A stretch of DNA of 64,000 nt from Erysipelotrichaceae bacterium 66202529 (lineage in GTDB: Bacteria > Bacillota_I > Bacilli_A > Erysipelotrichales > Erysipelotrichaceae): the NCBI GenBank assembly GCA_017161075.1, contig CP046174.1, positions 4,216,001 through 4,280,000 of the forward strand. The letters run 5' to 3'. Made by a program: the position numbers and the translations under genes. Shown here one piece after another: positions 8,859 through 17,202 of this stretch. The notes below the pieces were generated by a model that saw only the letters and a list, made by a program, of their open reading frames with translations, had not been told where the DNA came from and made no database searches. Positions within the stretch are counted from its first letter, which is position 1; each line of letters starts with the position of its first letter.

Positions 8859-9341
8859 CTACAATTCCATTGCGTGTGACAGCTTCACAGCCTTATCGGT
8901 TGTTGTGAACTGCACATCCACTTCGCATCCGTTTTCTATCAGCTTCTTATATACAGGCTTTTCTTCATCCTTAACAGAAGCTCTTGAGCTTACCTTCGTT
9001 CCTGCATCACGATCTCTGGTGATACCGATCACGATTCTTGGAATCTTCTGTCCTGCCTCTTCCTGAAGCCTCAAAAATACGTTGGGATCCTCACATACCA
9101 CAAACACCTTGTGATCATCATACTTCCCTGCCTTGAAATTCTTCATGGCTGTTTCCTCAGTGATAATGGAACATGCCATACCGGCAGGCTTACCAAGGCG
9201 CATGCTTTCTTTGATGATTGGATCATTCGCCGTGCGGTCATCGATTACCATTACACGCTGTGCTCCGGATTGCGGTGCCCACATAGTTGCCACAATGCCA
9301 TGCAGCAGACGGTAATCAACTCTGCCTAATACAATACTCAT
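8859..9341 (-). CDS. PTS mannose-family EIIB component (system 1)
   Basis: 160-residue EIIB. It takes phosphate from EIIA on His14 in GRVDYRLLHG and transfers it to the incoming sugar. The GGAGGAAACGGT site precedes the ATG. It is the first gene of the PTS-1 operon and lies about 60 bases downstream of a sigma-54 promoter. The family assignment is clear; the sugar is not readable from sequence. Confidence 0.94.
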   Translation of the reverse strand: MSIVLGRVDYRLLHGIVATMWAPQSGAQRVMVIDDRTANDPIIKESMRLGKPAGMACSIITEETAMKNFKAGKYDDHKVFVVCEDPNVFLRLQEEAGQKIPRIVIGITRDRDAGTKVSSRASVKDEEKPVYKKLIENGCEVDVQFTTTDKAVKLSHAMEL

Positions 9342-9401
9342 ACCGTTTCCTCCTTTTCCTGTTGGGAATCTGTGTTGTTCCCTTCGTTACACCAATACTC
9401 T

Positions 9402-9418
9402 AGCAATTCCCGTGCCAA
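9402..9418 (-). promoter_or_regulatory. Sigma-54 (-24/-12) promoter of the PTS-1 operon
   Basis: The minus strand reads TTGGCAC-GGGAA-TTGCT, a near-perfect match to the -24/-12 consensus with correct GG-to-GC spacing (10 bases). It lies about 60 bases before the EIIB start and next to a gene for a sigma-54 activator, which supports it strongly. Confidence 0.88.
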
Positions 9419-9424
9419 CTTTCT

Positions 9425-9448
9425 AAAAGCCTGTATACAAAGGCTTTT
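9425..9448 (-). terminator. Hairpin between the regulator gene and the PTS-1 promoter
   Basis: An 8-bp perfect stem (9425-9432 with 9441-9448), eight-base loop, with four T residues at the end of the minus-strand arm. It lies just upstream of the -24 box, so it probably ends the regulator transcript before the PTS promoter. Confidence 0.5.
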
Positions 9449-9455
9449 CTTGCAG

Positions 9456-9487
9456 GGAAAGACACTATTTTCAAATACTTAACACTA
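9456..9487 (-). promoter_or_regulatory. Candidate activator-binding (enhancer) elements for PTS-1
   Basis: Minus strand: TAGTGTTAAG (9478-9487) and AAATAGTGTCTTTCC (9456-9470), 40-70 bases upstream of the sigma-54 promoter. The same 10-mer and 15-mer recur exactly at 13116-13170, upstream of the deacetylase/regulator genes. This pairing is what is expected of sites bound by the adjacent LevR-type activator. Confidence 0.55.
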
Positions 9488-9552
9488 CTTCTTATCAGTA
9501 ATCCTTTATCTGTAGGAAGATACATGGATGGAATTATCAAAGGGTTACCGGA

Positions 9553-12279
9553 TTAGTGCATATTTTTGATGTAAATGCTGATATATTCGATTTCCTCTAT
9601 AGGAATGGACACACTGTAATACTTTTCCACCTTTTCAAATGCCGTCTTGATACGCAGCGTAAACTCCTGCAGCTCTCTGTCACAGTCCGCAAAGGTCTTT
9701 CTATAATCCTCCTCACCCTCACGCGTAACCAGCCGTTCAATCAGACAGCAGACATGTACATACAAGCCAAAGCACATATTATAGCTGAACATCATGGACA
9801 TTTCCTTCTGCAGACGGTCAATCGCATCCGCCACATGCTCCAGCAGCTTATCCGGATTCAGAATGGTCAGATTACCTATGATATTAGAAAGTGAGAAATT
9901 CTTCAATATATTCCTTCGAAACTGCTCCATAGCTTCCTCATTGATCAAATCCTTAAAATGTATGGTCAAAACATCAAACGAATTATTCATAATCAGCTCT
10001 TCCACAGGTATGAACTTTATATTCTCAATATTAGGATTTAAGGTGCCTACAATGCATACTACCTCATAGCGTTCAAAAAAATCATCCTCCATACGGTTTT
10101 CCAGCAGCGTTGAATAGTCATAGGTCAGTACCCGCACCGGCAGATTCTTTGGCAGGGAATCCTCTAGAATGGTTTTCAGCTTCTCCGCAGTACCGATGCC
10201 TGTAGCACAGGAGCATAAAATTGCCTTTTCACGCTCTCTGCTTTCCATGATCTGGTATTGCATCATGCTTTGTTCCCTGTATGATTCAAATATCTTTTTC
10301 AGAGGTACGTTCTTACGCAGCGCATCACCGATGCTTAATGCCATTCTCGTACTAACGTCACTGGCGATTGCGACATTGGCTCTTGAGGTATCCTGAACAC
10401 CCTTGTGTATCTCCTTGAGGCTTCCCATATCGACAAGCAATACCAGATCGCGGTATTCCCCACGCTTTTTCAGGAAATCATTCAGTTTCTTTACGATTGC
10501 GTCTGTTGTTGTATCCAGGGGCATATCAATGGCATCATATACATACTGATCCAGCATCTGATTGACTGCATTCGCCATGGAGGAGGCAGTCGCATAGCCA
10601 TGTGCCAGAATGATGCCAATTCGTTTATTGATATCCCGACTGCGATGATACATATGCATAATCAAAGTGAAGATAGCCGCAATAAAGGGTCGCAGCTCAA
10701 TATCCAGATGCAGCTTCAGCACCTCGCTGATTTCAGTGACAATCGCAAATTCACGCATGAATTTCTTTTCAATAATTCCCACAAAATTTGTACATTCCTC
10801 CTGGAAGGTATCAAAATAATCCTCCATTTCCATATAGGACTGCATACAATCCCTTACCATAAGGGACATGGAATAAATCTCGTTCGTCTGAAACGCATAC
10901 CCGTATTTCTCAGAAATCATTTCAACGATAGCCTTCAGCGATTTCATAATATATGTATTCGTCGGGCCCTTAATATTCTGATCGTCAAACAATATTGCAT
11001 TGAAATAACGTTCTACATCCTCAGTGCATTTTTCGATGAATTTCTGCATCAGTATCTGATTATTCTGTAAATCCTTTAAATGCTCAAGCAGCTGCGCAAA
11101 CAAGGTGGTCTGCGGCAGGCTGTCAGCGGTATGGTCCTTCAACTGATCTAGGGTAAGCATTTGATGACGGTCAAACAAAATACTGTTTCTGTCAATGTGA
11201 TGATTGGATATGATTTTGCCGGGGAGATTCAGTGTATGGATTTCCAGCATCCCCTCTTTTTTATTATGGAATAAAGAGTCCATGCAGGTTGCCTGTACCA
11301 CATTGAATAATTCACCGACATTGCCTGTATAATTTGCGTTAAGCAATGCATTAAAGGCAGTATTGCTTATACGAATCCCTCTGCGCATTTTCTTCGCTTC
11401 CATATCGAGCGCTTCCACGAGAATCTGCGATTTTTCACGAATACCGCGTTCTTCCAGTGATGGTATTTCAATCCGCACCGGAATTCTTCGCAGCAGTGTT
11501 TTTAACAGGACTGCTTCTGGATCCTCTGTTGTTGCGAATACAAGCAGCACATTGCTGTGATACTGATGTTCATTATCCCCCAGCATACGGTAATTGCCAT
11601 GATCCATAAACAGGAAGAGCTTCTCCTGACACTCGGGGCGCAGGCAGTGCACTTCATCGAGAAACAGCACACCGCCCTCCGCAGCCTTAATCATTCCGAT
11701 ATTATCGCTCTCTGCACCGGTAAAGGCGCCTTTTTTATACCCGAACAAATTAGCTGTTATCAGCTCTGGATTGTTCGCATATTCACTGCAGTTGACATGG
11801 ATGAATTCACCGCCCTGTATGATTTTATGGTGAACACCATATTCATACATCAAAGCCGCAATACTGCTCTTTCCTGTTCCTGTCGGGCCGTACAGCAGAG
11901 TAGGCAGTCCATGGGGCGGATAAGAGATACTCGCCTTGCATTTATCCACAACATCGCGCAGCGAGCCCTTCTGTCCAATCAGCTTCTGAAAATCGGATTT
12001 ATCCTGTACCTGAATCATTTTTCTAAGCTCGTCAAAGGATGTAAGCAGTGATTTATCAACACGAATCTGAAATTTTTCCTCCAGAGCTTCTCTGTCGATA
12101 AAGACAACCGGACGTGTGTTTACTTTGATAAAGGTTCCGTCATTATAATAGTCATTCAGATACTGACAGATCCAGTTTCTGCTTAGTCCCAGCTGGGTTC
12201 CAAGCTGAGAGGCATTATTCAGCTTATATTTTTCATTTATGGTGTTTTCTTTCACAAGAGTTCGCAATCTATCTTCCAT
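9553..12279 (-). CDS. LevR-type sigma-54-dependent activator with PRDs (system 1)
   Basis: 908 residues. Order: winged helix (1-75); AAA+ domain with Walker A GPTGTGKS (131-138), GAFTGA loop (184-189) and Walker B VLFLDE (204-209); PRD1 (~405-545); EIIA-like domain with AHG (His560); EIIB-like domain with CSCATGIG (Cys ~689-691); C-terminal PRD2. All motifs needed for ATP hydrolysis and contact with sigma-54 are intact. PTS phosphorylation of the PRD/EIIA/EIIB parts should set its activity by sugar supply. It starts 5 bases after the deacetylase gene stop, so the two are co-transcribed. It should activate the promoter at 9402-9418. Confidence 0.93.
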   Translation of the reverse strand: MEDRLRTLVKENTINEKYKLNNASQLGTQLGLSRNWICQYLNDYYNDGTFIKVNTRPVVFIDREALEEKFQIRVDKSLLTSFDELRKMIQVQDKSDFQKLIGQKGSLRDVVDKCKASISYPPHGLPTLLYGPTGTGKSSIAALMYEYGVHHKIIQGGEFIHVNCSEYANNPELITANLFGYKKGAFTGAESDNIGMIKAAEGGVLFLDEVHCLRPECQEKLFLFMDHGNYRMLGDNEHQYHSNVLLVFATTEDPEAVLLKTLLRRIPVRIEIPSLEERGIREKSQILVEALDMEAKKMRRGIRISNTAFNALLNANYTGNVGELFNVVQATCMDSLFHNKKEGMLEIHTLNLPGKIISNHHIDRNSILFDRHQMLTLDQLKDHTADSLPQTTLFAQLLEHLKDLQNNQILMQKFIEKCTEDVERYFNAILFDDQNIKGPTNTYIMKSLKAIVEMISEKYGYAFQTNEIYSMSLMVRDCMQSYMEMEDYFDTFQEECTNFVGIIEKKFMREFAIVTEISEVLKLHLDIELRPFIAAIFTLIMHMYHRSRDINKRIGIILAHGYATASSMANAVNQMLDQYVYDAIDMPLDTTTDAIVKKLNDFLKKRGEYRDLVLLVDMGSLKEIHKGVQDTSRANVAIASDVSTRMALSIGDALRKNVPLKKIFESYREQSMMQYQIMESREREKAILCSCATGIGTAEKLKTILEDSLPKNLPVRVLTYDYSTLLENRMEDDFFERYEVVCIVGTLNPNIENIKFIPVEELIMNNSFDVLTIHFKDLINEEAMEQFRRNILKNFSLSNIIGNLTILNPDKLLEHVADAIDRLQKEMSMMFSYNMCFGLYVHVCCLIERLVTREGEEDYRKTFADCDRELQEFTLRIKTAFEKVEKYYSVSIPIEEIEYISIYIKNMH

Positions 12280-12284
12280 TATGT

Positions 12285-13025
12285 TTACAGCTCCTTAAAT
12301 GACAACAGTGTATGTCCGTTCAAAAATTCTTTTACTTCCCCCTCACAAAGCATAGCGGCATCCAGACAGCGGTTGATTTGCAAAGACGATTTGCATAGGA
12401 CATCATAATCCACAAAGCCGGGATGGAATACGATTAGACTGATCCGATCACTGCTGTACTGTAGATAGGATTTAAAAAATTCCACAAAGGGAAGCTTCAG
12501 CTTATAAAAATCTTCATTTGTAAAATCCTTCTGAATGCCTTCCCAGCGGGGATCCTCTTTATGTCCCTGTATATGAATACCATAGGCATCCGCTGCATCA
12601 CTGATTGCTTTTTCAGATGTCGGCGTACATACCGCATGCGCATCAATATAATCCGGCAGTTTTCCACACAGGGAGATAAATCGCTCAATCTGTGCCTCCA
12701 CCTCACGCCGGGTATCCTCATAAACAAAGCCGTCAATGCCCTTGCGCATTTCATTTCTTCTTAAGCGGGAGGATAAAAGCTGTCCCTGTTTATCCACAAG
12801 GGATGGTATCTGCTCTGTTCTTGCACAGGGAGTTCCCAAAATCAGATTCACATGCAGACCCAGAGCTACATCCTCATCTTTTATCAAGTGAAAGGCATGC
12901 TCTGCATAGGGCATATTGCTCATCAATCCTATGTTTTTCACAAGTCCTCCGCGATACGCTTTCATAACACCATAATTTACTGCCTCACTGAAGCCGAAAT
13001 CATCAGCACGTATTATCAGTTTCAT
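12285..13025 (-). CDS. ChbG/YdjC-family carbohydrate deacetylase
   Basis: 246 residues of the YdjC/ChbG fold. In E. coli ChbG removes an acetyl group from phosphorylated chito-oligosaccharides. Metal-binding marks are RADDFG at the N-terminus (Asp pair), LGLHVNL and YIDAHAVCTP (histidines). A later FHPG segment fits the family. Overlapping starts are possible (GTG 13034, ATG 13028, ATG 13025); the last has the best distance from AGGTG. It precedes the LevR-type regulator. With a ceramidase-like amidase in the same cluster, an N-acylated amino sugar is a fair guess for the PTS-1 substrate. Confidence 0.85.
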   Translation of the reverse strand: MKLIIRADDFGFSEAVNYGVMKAYRGGLVKNIGLMSNMPYAEHAFHLIKDEDVALGLHVNLILGTPCARTEQIPSLVDKQGQLLSSRLRRNEMRKGIDGFVYEDTRREVEAQIERFISLCGKLPDYIDAHAVCTPTSEKAISDAADAYGIHIQGHKEDPRWEGIQKDFTNEDFYKLKLPFVEFFKSYLQYSSDRISLIVFHPGFVDYDVLCKSSLQINRCLDAAMLCEGEVKEFLNGHTLLSFKEL

Positions 13026-13115
13026 CATAAACACCTACTTATCTATTATAAAAATAACGCAATTTTAACAGGATGTAAACGGAAAGGAGATGGTTAGATA
13101 TAGAAAAAACCTGTT

Positions 13116-13170
13116 TAGTGTTAAGACAGCAGCCTAACAGTGTCACCAAAGGCTGAAATAGTGTCTTTCC
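13116..13170. promoter_or_regulatory. Second set of enhancer-like elements
   Basis: Plus strand: TAGTGTTAAG (13116-13125), CAGTGTCACC (13138-13147) and AAATAGTGTCTTTCC (13156-13170). The outer two are identical to the elements upstream of the PTS-1 promoter, here spaced further apart around an imperfect dyad (CAGCCT...AGGCTG). They lie 65-120 bases upstream of the presumed deacetylase/regulator promoter, so the activator may control its own gene. Confidence 0.5.
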
Positions 13171-13234
13171 ATATGGATGTTACTACTGTTTAAAGAGTGC
13201 ATATGTTTCATTTACTATTATCATAGTATAATAA

Positions 13235-13266
13235 ATCAGCGATAAAAGTATATATCAGCGATAAAA
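13235..13266. repeat. Short direct repeat, two copies
   Basis: ATCAGCGATAAAA occurs at 13235-13247 and 13254-13266, 19 bases apart (about two helix turns). This could be a pair of protein-binding sites; no partner gene is evident. Confidence 0.5.
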
Positions 13267-13719
13267 TTTAGTAAAGTATTGATAAGCTATCGGATGAAAA
13301 GAATAGCATTTCACAGTTGAAAGAAAGTATACAATTTTCAGAATTTCAAGAAATTCTTACAGGGATAAGAAAGAGCAGTAACGAGTGCTTATCCAAATCA
13401 TTGCAGGAACATATCCTTCATTTTTCTCACGCCTGACGATACGTATTATATAAGGTATCTATGGAAATAAACGTGGTAATTGTTGGCTAGACATTATCCA
13501 TCTAAATATCCTACAAAGAATAATTAAGGTATTGTAAACAAAGGAATATATATTAAATTTCTCATGTATAATAATATTAAAACGAAGATAATGTAAAAAA
13601 GAGATATCATAGTTGTATTCATACATACCATAGCTATGAAATCCCTTTTTTTGTATATGCCTACGAAAGAATTACTTCTCACACATTTCCTTTTTTTATT
13701 TGCGTTCCTATAAGGACAC

Positions 13720-14925
13720 TCAGTCTTCCTTTTGTAATGTATAAGGCTGTTCTTTATGAAAATAAATACTTGATGCCGATAATACAACCAGAAACAGCAG
13801 TCCGGTTTGTACCCAGTATACGGTATAATCCAGGATACCGTGAATCAGTACGGTAAGGATAAACGCACATATCAGCGAAAACAGCCGCAAATCGATCCGG
13901 CGTTTGAACAGCAGATAAACTTCCTTTAAATTCCCTGCAAAATAAACTCCAGCCAGAAGAACACCGATAATACCATGACTCAATATGGGATCCAGATACA
14001 CACTGTGCGCATGCTGTGTCGGATGTCCGTGATACTGCTTATAAATATGGAAATAGGTTAATGGTCCCTCTCCTAAAAGCGGATGTGCCTGTATTCCCTT
14101 AATTGCGGTTTCCCAGATATTGCTGCGCTTTGCGAAATCCTGGAAAATGGTAGCCCGCTGCATCAGCTTTGGCTCCAGCAGAACGAGCAAACCGGCACCT
14201 CCGATTCCCGCCATGGATGCGGTGAAATAGCCATACCGTTTATTTATAAGAAACATAAACGGTATCGTTACAACGAAAGGAATCCAAGCTGTTCTTGAGC
14301 CGCTCAGATATAAGGCAAATAGATTACAGACGATAGTCACAACATAAAATATGACGCGATGCATTGTTTTTACCTGCATCATTTTATAAACACAAATCAA
14401 AACGATGAATTCAATCATCATGGCATAGTAATTAGCATTGAAAAATGTAGAATTTATCCGGTCCTTGGGACTGTTTTCCACCTTCAACTGAAGAAAGCTG
14501 TAATTGAGACGGTCAATGATTCTGCAATATTCCATCATCGCCCAGGCAAAGCAGAATAAGGATATAATACAGCATGCATCCATCAGCAGCTCAAATAAGC
14601 GCTTGTTAATGACTGTACGGAAATAGAAAATAAACAGCATCAGCAGCAGGATACCGATACCGCAGACTCCTCCCAGTATGTTGCCACTGAAAAAAGCCAC
14701 CGCCGATGTTAAAATACAGAATACAATCATGAATCCTGATTTTGGCACAGCCTGTATGATTCCCTTCATCCTTCCTGTTGCACACAGGTAGAGAAGTACA
14801 CCGGCAATCGCCAGCAATGGGAATTCAAACGGCAGAAATATGGAACACACGACAAACATAATAATATACTCATCAAGTGTGAAGTTATCGAGTTTACGGT
14901 GCAGAAAAGCGGATATTTTCTCCAT
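13720..14925 (-). CDS. O-antigen ligase/polymerase-like membrane protein (Wzy/WaaL family)
   Basis: 401-residue polytopic membrane protein with about ten hydrophobic segments. A central loop carries HPLLGEGPLTYF and HAHSVYLDPILSHGIIG, the G-x-GP and H-x-x-x-L pattern of the O-antigen ligase family (PF04932). Such proteins join or polymerise lipid-linked glycans at the outer face of the membrane; in a Firmicute the product would be a capsule or cell-wall polysaccharide. The frame opens at 14976, but the ATG at 14925 with GGAGGG 7 bases upstream is the likely start. It stands alone, with no glycan gene neighbours. Confidence 0.8.
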   Translation of the reverse strand: MEKISAFLHRKLDNFTLDEYIIMFVVCSIFLPFEFPLLAIAGVLLYLCATGRMKGIIQAVPKSGFMIVFCILTSAVAFFSGNILGGVCGIGILLLMLFIFYFRTVINKRLFELLMDACCIISLFCFAWAMMEYCRIIDRLNYSFLQLKVENSPKDRINSTFFNANYYAMMIEFIVLICVYKMMQVKTMHRVIFYVVTIVCNLFALYLSGSRTAWIPFVVTIPFMFLINKRYGYFTASMAGIGGAGLLVLLEPKLMQRATIFQDFAKRSNIWETAIKGIQAHPLLGEGPLTYFHIYKQYHGHPTQHAHSVYLDPILSHGIIGVLLAGVYFAGNLKEVYLLFKRRIDLRLFSLICAFILTVLIHGILDYTVYWVQTGLLFLVVLSASSIYFHKEQPYTLQKED

Positions 14926-15162
14926 CTGGTTCCCTCCATTCCTAAACAAAGTAAACCTATTATAGCATTGCGGCAAAAAAATGACAATTTAATAATGAAT
15001 ACCTTACAAAACTGGTAGAGAAAACTGTTATGCTGTAGCGTAGAAGTAAGAAGGTATAAGCTATAAAGAGAACCTGTAAAAGGTCTGTATCTGTATCCAA
15101 TAGAAAAGGATGATACCTGCCTTGGATTTTGAAGTGTTCCTAGCAGTAGCTGATCGCTGTAG

Positions 15163-15182
15163 AAAACCGGCATTGCGCCGGT
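15163..15182 (-). terminator. Rho-independent terminator of the coiled-coil protein gene
   Basis: A 6-bp stem ACCGGC/GCCGGT with loop ATTGC that overlaps the stop codon at 15182-15184, followed on the minus strand by TTTT. Confidence 0.7.
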
Positions 15183-16513
15183 TAATTATAAGCATTCAGT
15201 TTTGTCGTTGTATCCGCGATCTTGGTTTCCAGCTCTGTTTTCCTACTCTCCAGTGACGAAATGCTGCTTTCAGCAGTACTCTTTTTCTGTTCGGCTGCCT
15301 GAGCCTTTGTATTGTAATCTTCATTCGCTGTATTACTTTTCTGCAGTGCTTCATTATAATCAGAAACGCCATACTTTGCACAGGCATCGTTATATGCCTT
15401 TAAAGCTGCTTCATATTTTGCGGCATCAAACTTAGCTTTTTCTTCCGGATCCGTACTGTCTCTATACTTGGCCTGCTCATTTACCGGATTCAGCAAAGTC
15501 CCAATTTCCTCCGCCTGTGTTTTTAACAGCACTGCATTATTCAGCAGCTCTTTATATGAATCCAATTCGCTCTGCGCCGCAGTCTTATCTTTTTTAGCCG
15601 CCGCAAGCTCTTTATTCACCTCATCCAGCTGCGATTCATACTGATCAAGCTGTTTCTGAAGCTGTGCTGCTTCTGCCTGATTTGTCTGGATTTCATTCTT
15701 CTTATCATCATCGCTGTCATTCGGTGTCGTATTGGTTTCCGTTTTTCCATTATTCTTATCCGTCGTGTCTGTTTTATTCTTATCTGTAACTTTATCCTTA
15801 TCATCACTTCCGCCCAGGAAATTTGACAATGCGTATTTCACACCGAAGAATGCTCCTGCAATAATACAGATGCCTACAATACCGATAATCACATAGGTAA
15901 TAATTTTATTCATTTTTGTGCTTTTATCAGAATCGTCTTCTTCCTCGTCATCTTCATCATCCTGACGCATATTCCGCTTTGCTTCTTCCTTACGCTGTTT
16001 TTTCTCTTTTATCCGTGCAAGCAGATTATCGTCATCATCCTCTTCATAGATATCTTCCTCAGCTTCATCCACTTCCTCATCACTGTCATCATATTCCTGC
16101 ACATCCTCTGCATGAAAAACCGCAGTTTGATCCTCACCGAAAATCTGCGTCTGATCTGCTGAGGAAGCTTTGGTCTTATTATTCATAATAACCAGTGTCT
16201 TATCATAAGCAGGCGCATCATCAAAGCCCACCCTTGTTTTATCAAGCTGTGTATCGTCAACCCGTATATCAGGAATACCTCCCTGCTTTTGTGTATCCGT
16301 TCGTTTAAATGACCCCGTATCACTGATGTTATCAAAGATACTGCCTTGTGAAGTCTCCTGCTGTCGGGAAGCATACATCCTTTTTTCTTCTTCCTTCTGC
16401 TTTTTCAGTTCTTCAATTTTCTTTCTTAATTCATTATCCTGACTGTATTCATTGATCATACCGGACAGATCAACATCCTCATCCGTTGTATTCATTCTTC
16501 TTTTATCATCCAT
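15182..16513 (-). CDS. Single-pass membrane protein with acidic cytoplasmic head and external coiled coil
   Basis: 443 residues, family not recognised. Residues 1-205 are hydrophilic and very acidic near 130-200 (long Asp/Glu runs) with TQIFGEDQT- and TLVIMN-like repeats rich in Asp-Thr. One membrane helix follows near 205-230 (IITYVIIGIVGICIIAGAFF). After a Thr/Asp/Asn-rich linker, residues ~275-443 form a long coiled coil (heptad-like, Gln/Lys/Glu/Ala-rich). There is no signal peptide, so the N-terminus is probably inside. Possible roles are envelope organisation or sensing; I see no catalytic motif. Confidence 0.75.
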   Translation of the reverse strand: MDDKRRMNTTDEDVDLSGMINEYSQDNELRKKIEELKKQKEEEKRMYASRQQETSQGSIFDNISDTGSFKRTDTQKQGGIPDIRVDDTQLDKTRVGFDDAPAYDKTLVIMNNKTKASSADQTQIFGEDQTAVFHAEDVQEYDDSDEEVDEAEEDIYEEDDDDNLLARIKEKKQRKEEAKRNMRQDDEDDEEEDDSDKSTKMNKIITYVIIGIVGICIIAGAFFGVKYALSNFLGGSDDKDKVTDKNKTDTTDKNNGKTETNTTPNDSDDDKKNEIQTNQAEAAQLQKQLDQYESQLDEVNKELAAAKKDKTAAQSELDSYKELLNNAVLLKTQAEEIGTLLNPVNEQAKYRDSTDPEEKAKFDAAKYEAALKAYNDACAKYGVSDYNEALQKSNTANEDYNTKAQAAEQKKSTAESSISSLESRKTELETKIADTTTKLNAYN

Positions 16514-16730
16514 ATTTAAACCTCCAGCGTCATTGTATTATTGTATCGAATGTATGTGAACCGTTTTGTCGATTTTCCTTATTTTAATGAAAGAGTGCCC
16601 ATAGCTCTACTACGAACACTCCGATCGAATTTCTGCTTCTCAAAGGAGGAGAGAGAAATTTCGCTACGTAAGTCACATATCCTTTTTTCATTGGCTAGAT
16701 GAAAATATGCAATCTTACGGCATAATTATA
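16514..16730 (-). promoter_or_regulatory. Promoter and long leader of the coiled-coil protein gene
   Basis: Minus-strand ATGACA and TATAAT (16725-16730), 18 bases apart, would start RNA near 16718 and give a ~200-base leader. The leader contains a strong dyad (AATTTCT...AGAAATT, about 16629-16665) and a second one with arms GAGTG/CACTC (about 16594-16622). It matches no riboswitch class I know. The remaining bases to 16846 show nothing else. Confidence 0.4.
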
Positions 16731-16846
16731 ACACCGAATCCCACAAACTGTCATTTTAAATCTTAAAATTAACTTAATTTTACATATTTTAAGGAAAGGC
16801 CTCTTTCATCCGGAAAATCAGAATCTTTTCAGCAACCAAACATAAG

Positions 16847-16870
16847 AAAAAAGCAGCGATCCAGCTGCTT
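16847..16870 (-). terminator. Rho-independent terminator after the NrdD-like gene
   Basis: Stem AAGCAGC/GCTGCTT (16851-16857 with 16864-16870), loop of six, followed on the minus strand by six T residues. It overlaps the stop codon of the small NrdD-like gene. Confidence 0.82.
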
Positions 16871-17153
16871 ATGCGTGCTTTACCCGATCATGCTCCTCGG
16901 CGCGTTTTCCGTTATTAAAGCGGTCAACTGTTCCAACAAGATATCCGGTAATACGTCTGATTTTTTCAAAGCCCTCCGGCTGTAAATGATACCCAAGACC
17001 GACTTCCTCTCCGTCAAAGCTCAATTCAACAGAGGAGATTTCCTTTTTCGGATTATTTTTGCGAATGTAGCTGATATAGGCGCGTGCCTCTTTTTCATTT
17101 ACCCTTTCATTTGACTGAATTTCAATTCCATCTACCATAATCTGATATTCCAT
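16869..17153 (-). CDS. Small protein ending in an NrdD-like glycyl-radical segment
   Basis: 94 residues. The last ~30 follow the C-terminus of anaerobic ribonucleotide reductase NrdD: IRRITGYL, then RFNNGK and a final DRVKH, in the same order and spacing as the glycyl-radical tail. The cysteine pairs of the NrdD zinc site are absent, and residues 1-60 are a small alpha/beta region of unknown kind. It could be a stand-alone glycyl-radical part for NrdD, as YfiD/GrcA is for pyruvate formate-lyase; that is inference. The ATG at 17153 follows AAGGAGG. Its place after the SRPBCC and signal peptidase genes gives no clue. Confidence 0.72.
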   Translation of the reverse strand: MEYQIMVDGIEIQSNERVNEKEARAYISYIRKNNPKKEISSVELSFDGEEVGLGYHLQPEGFEKIRRITGYLVGTVDRFNNGKRAEEHDRVKHA

Positions 17154-17202
17154 ATGTGTATCCTCCTTATAACGATTATCCTTATTATATCCAAGTCGCT
17201 GT

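Larger units (their letters stand above)
13026..13719. other. 690-base gene-free stretch upstream of the deacetylase gene
   Basis: It holds a minus-strand TATAAT (13045-13050) placed to serve the deacetylase/regulator operon, the enhancer-like elements at 13116-13170 and a 13-base direct repeat at 13235-13266. The rest is AT-rich with no convincing gene. A reading frame at 13524-13787 lacks a ribosome site and overlaps the next gene. Confidence 0.55.

Noticed and set aside
13470..13490. Possible sigma-54 promoter (GTGGTAATTGTTGGCT)
   Set aside because: GG and GC are nine bases apart rather than ten, the -24 C is missing, and no gene follows.
13524..13787. 87-codon reading frame on the minus strand
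   Set aside because: No ribosome site; it overlaps the end of the O-antigen ligase-like gene and has low-complexity AT-driven composition.
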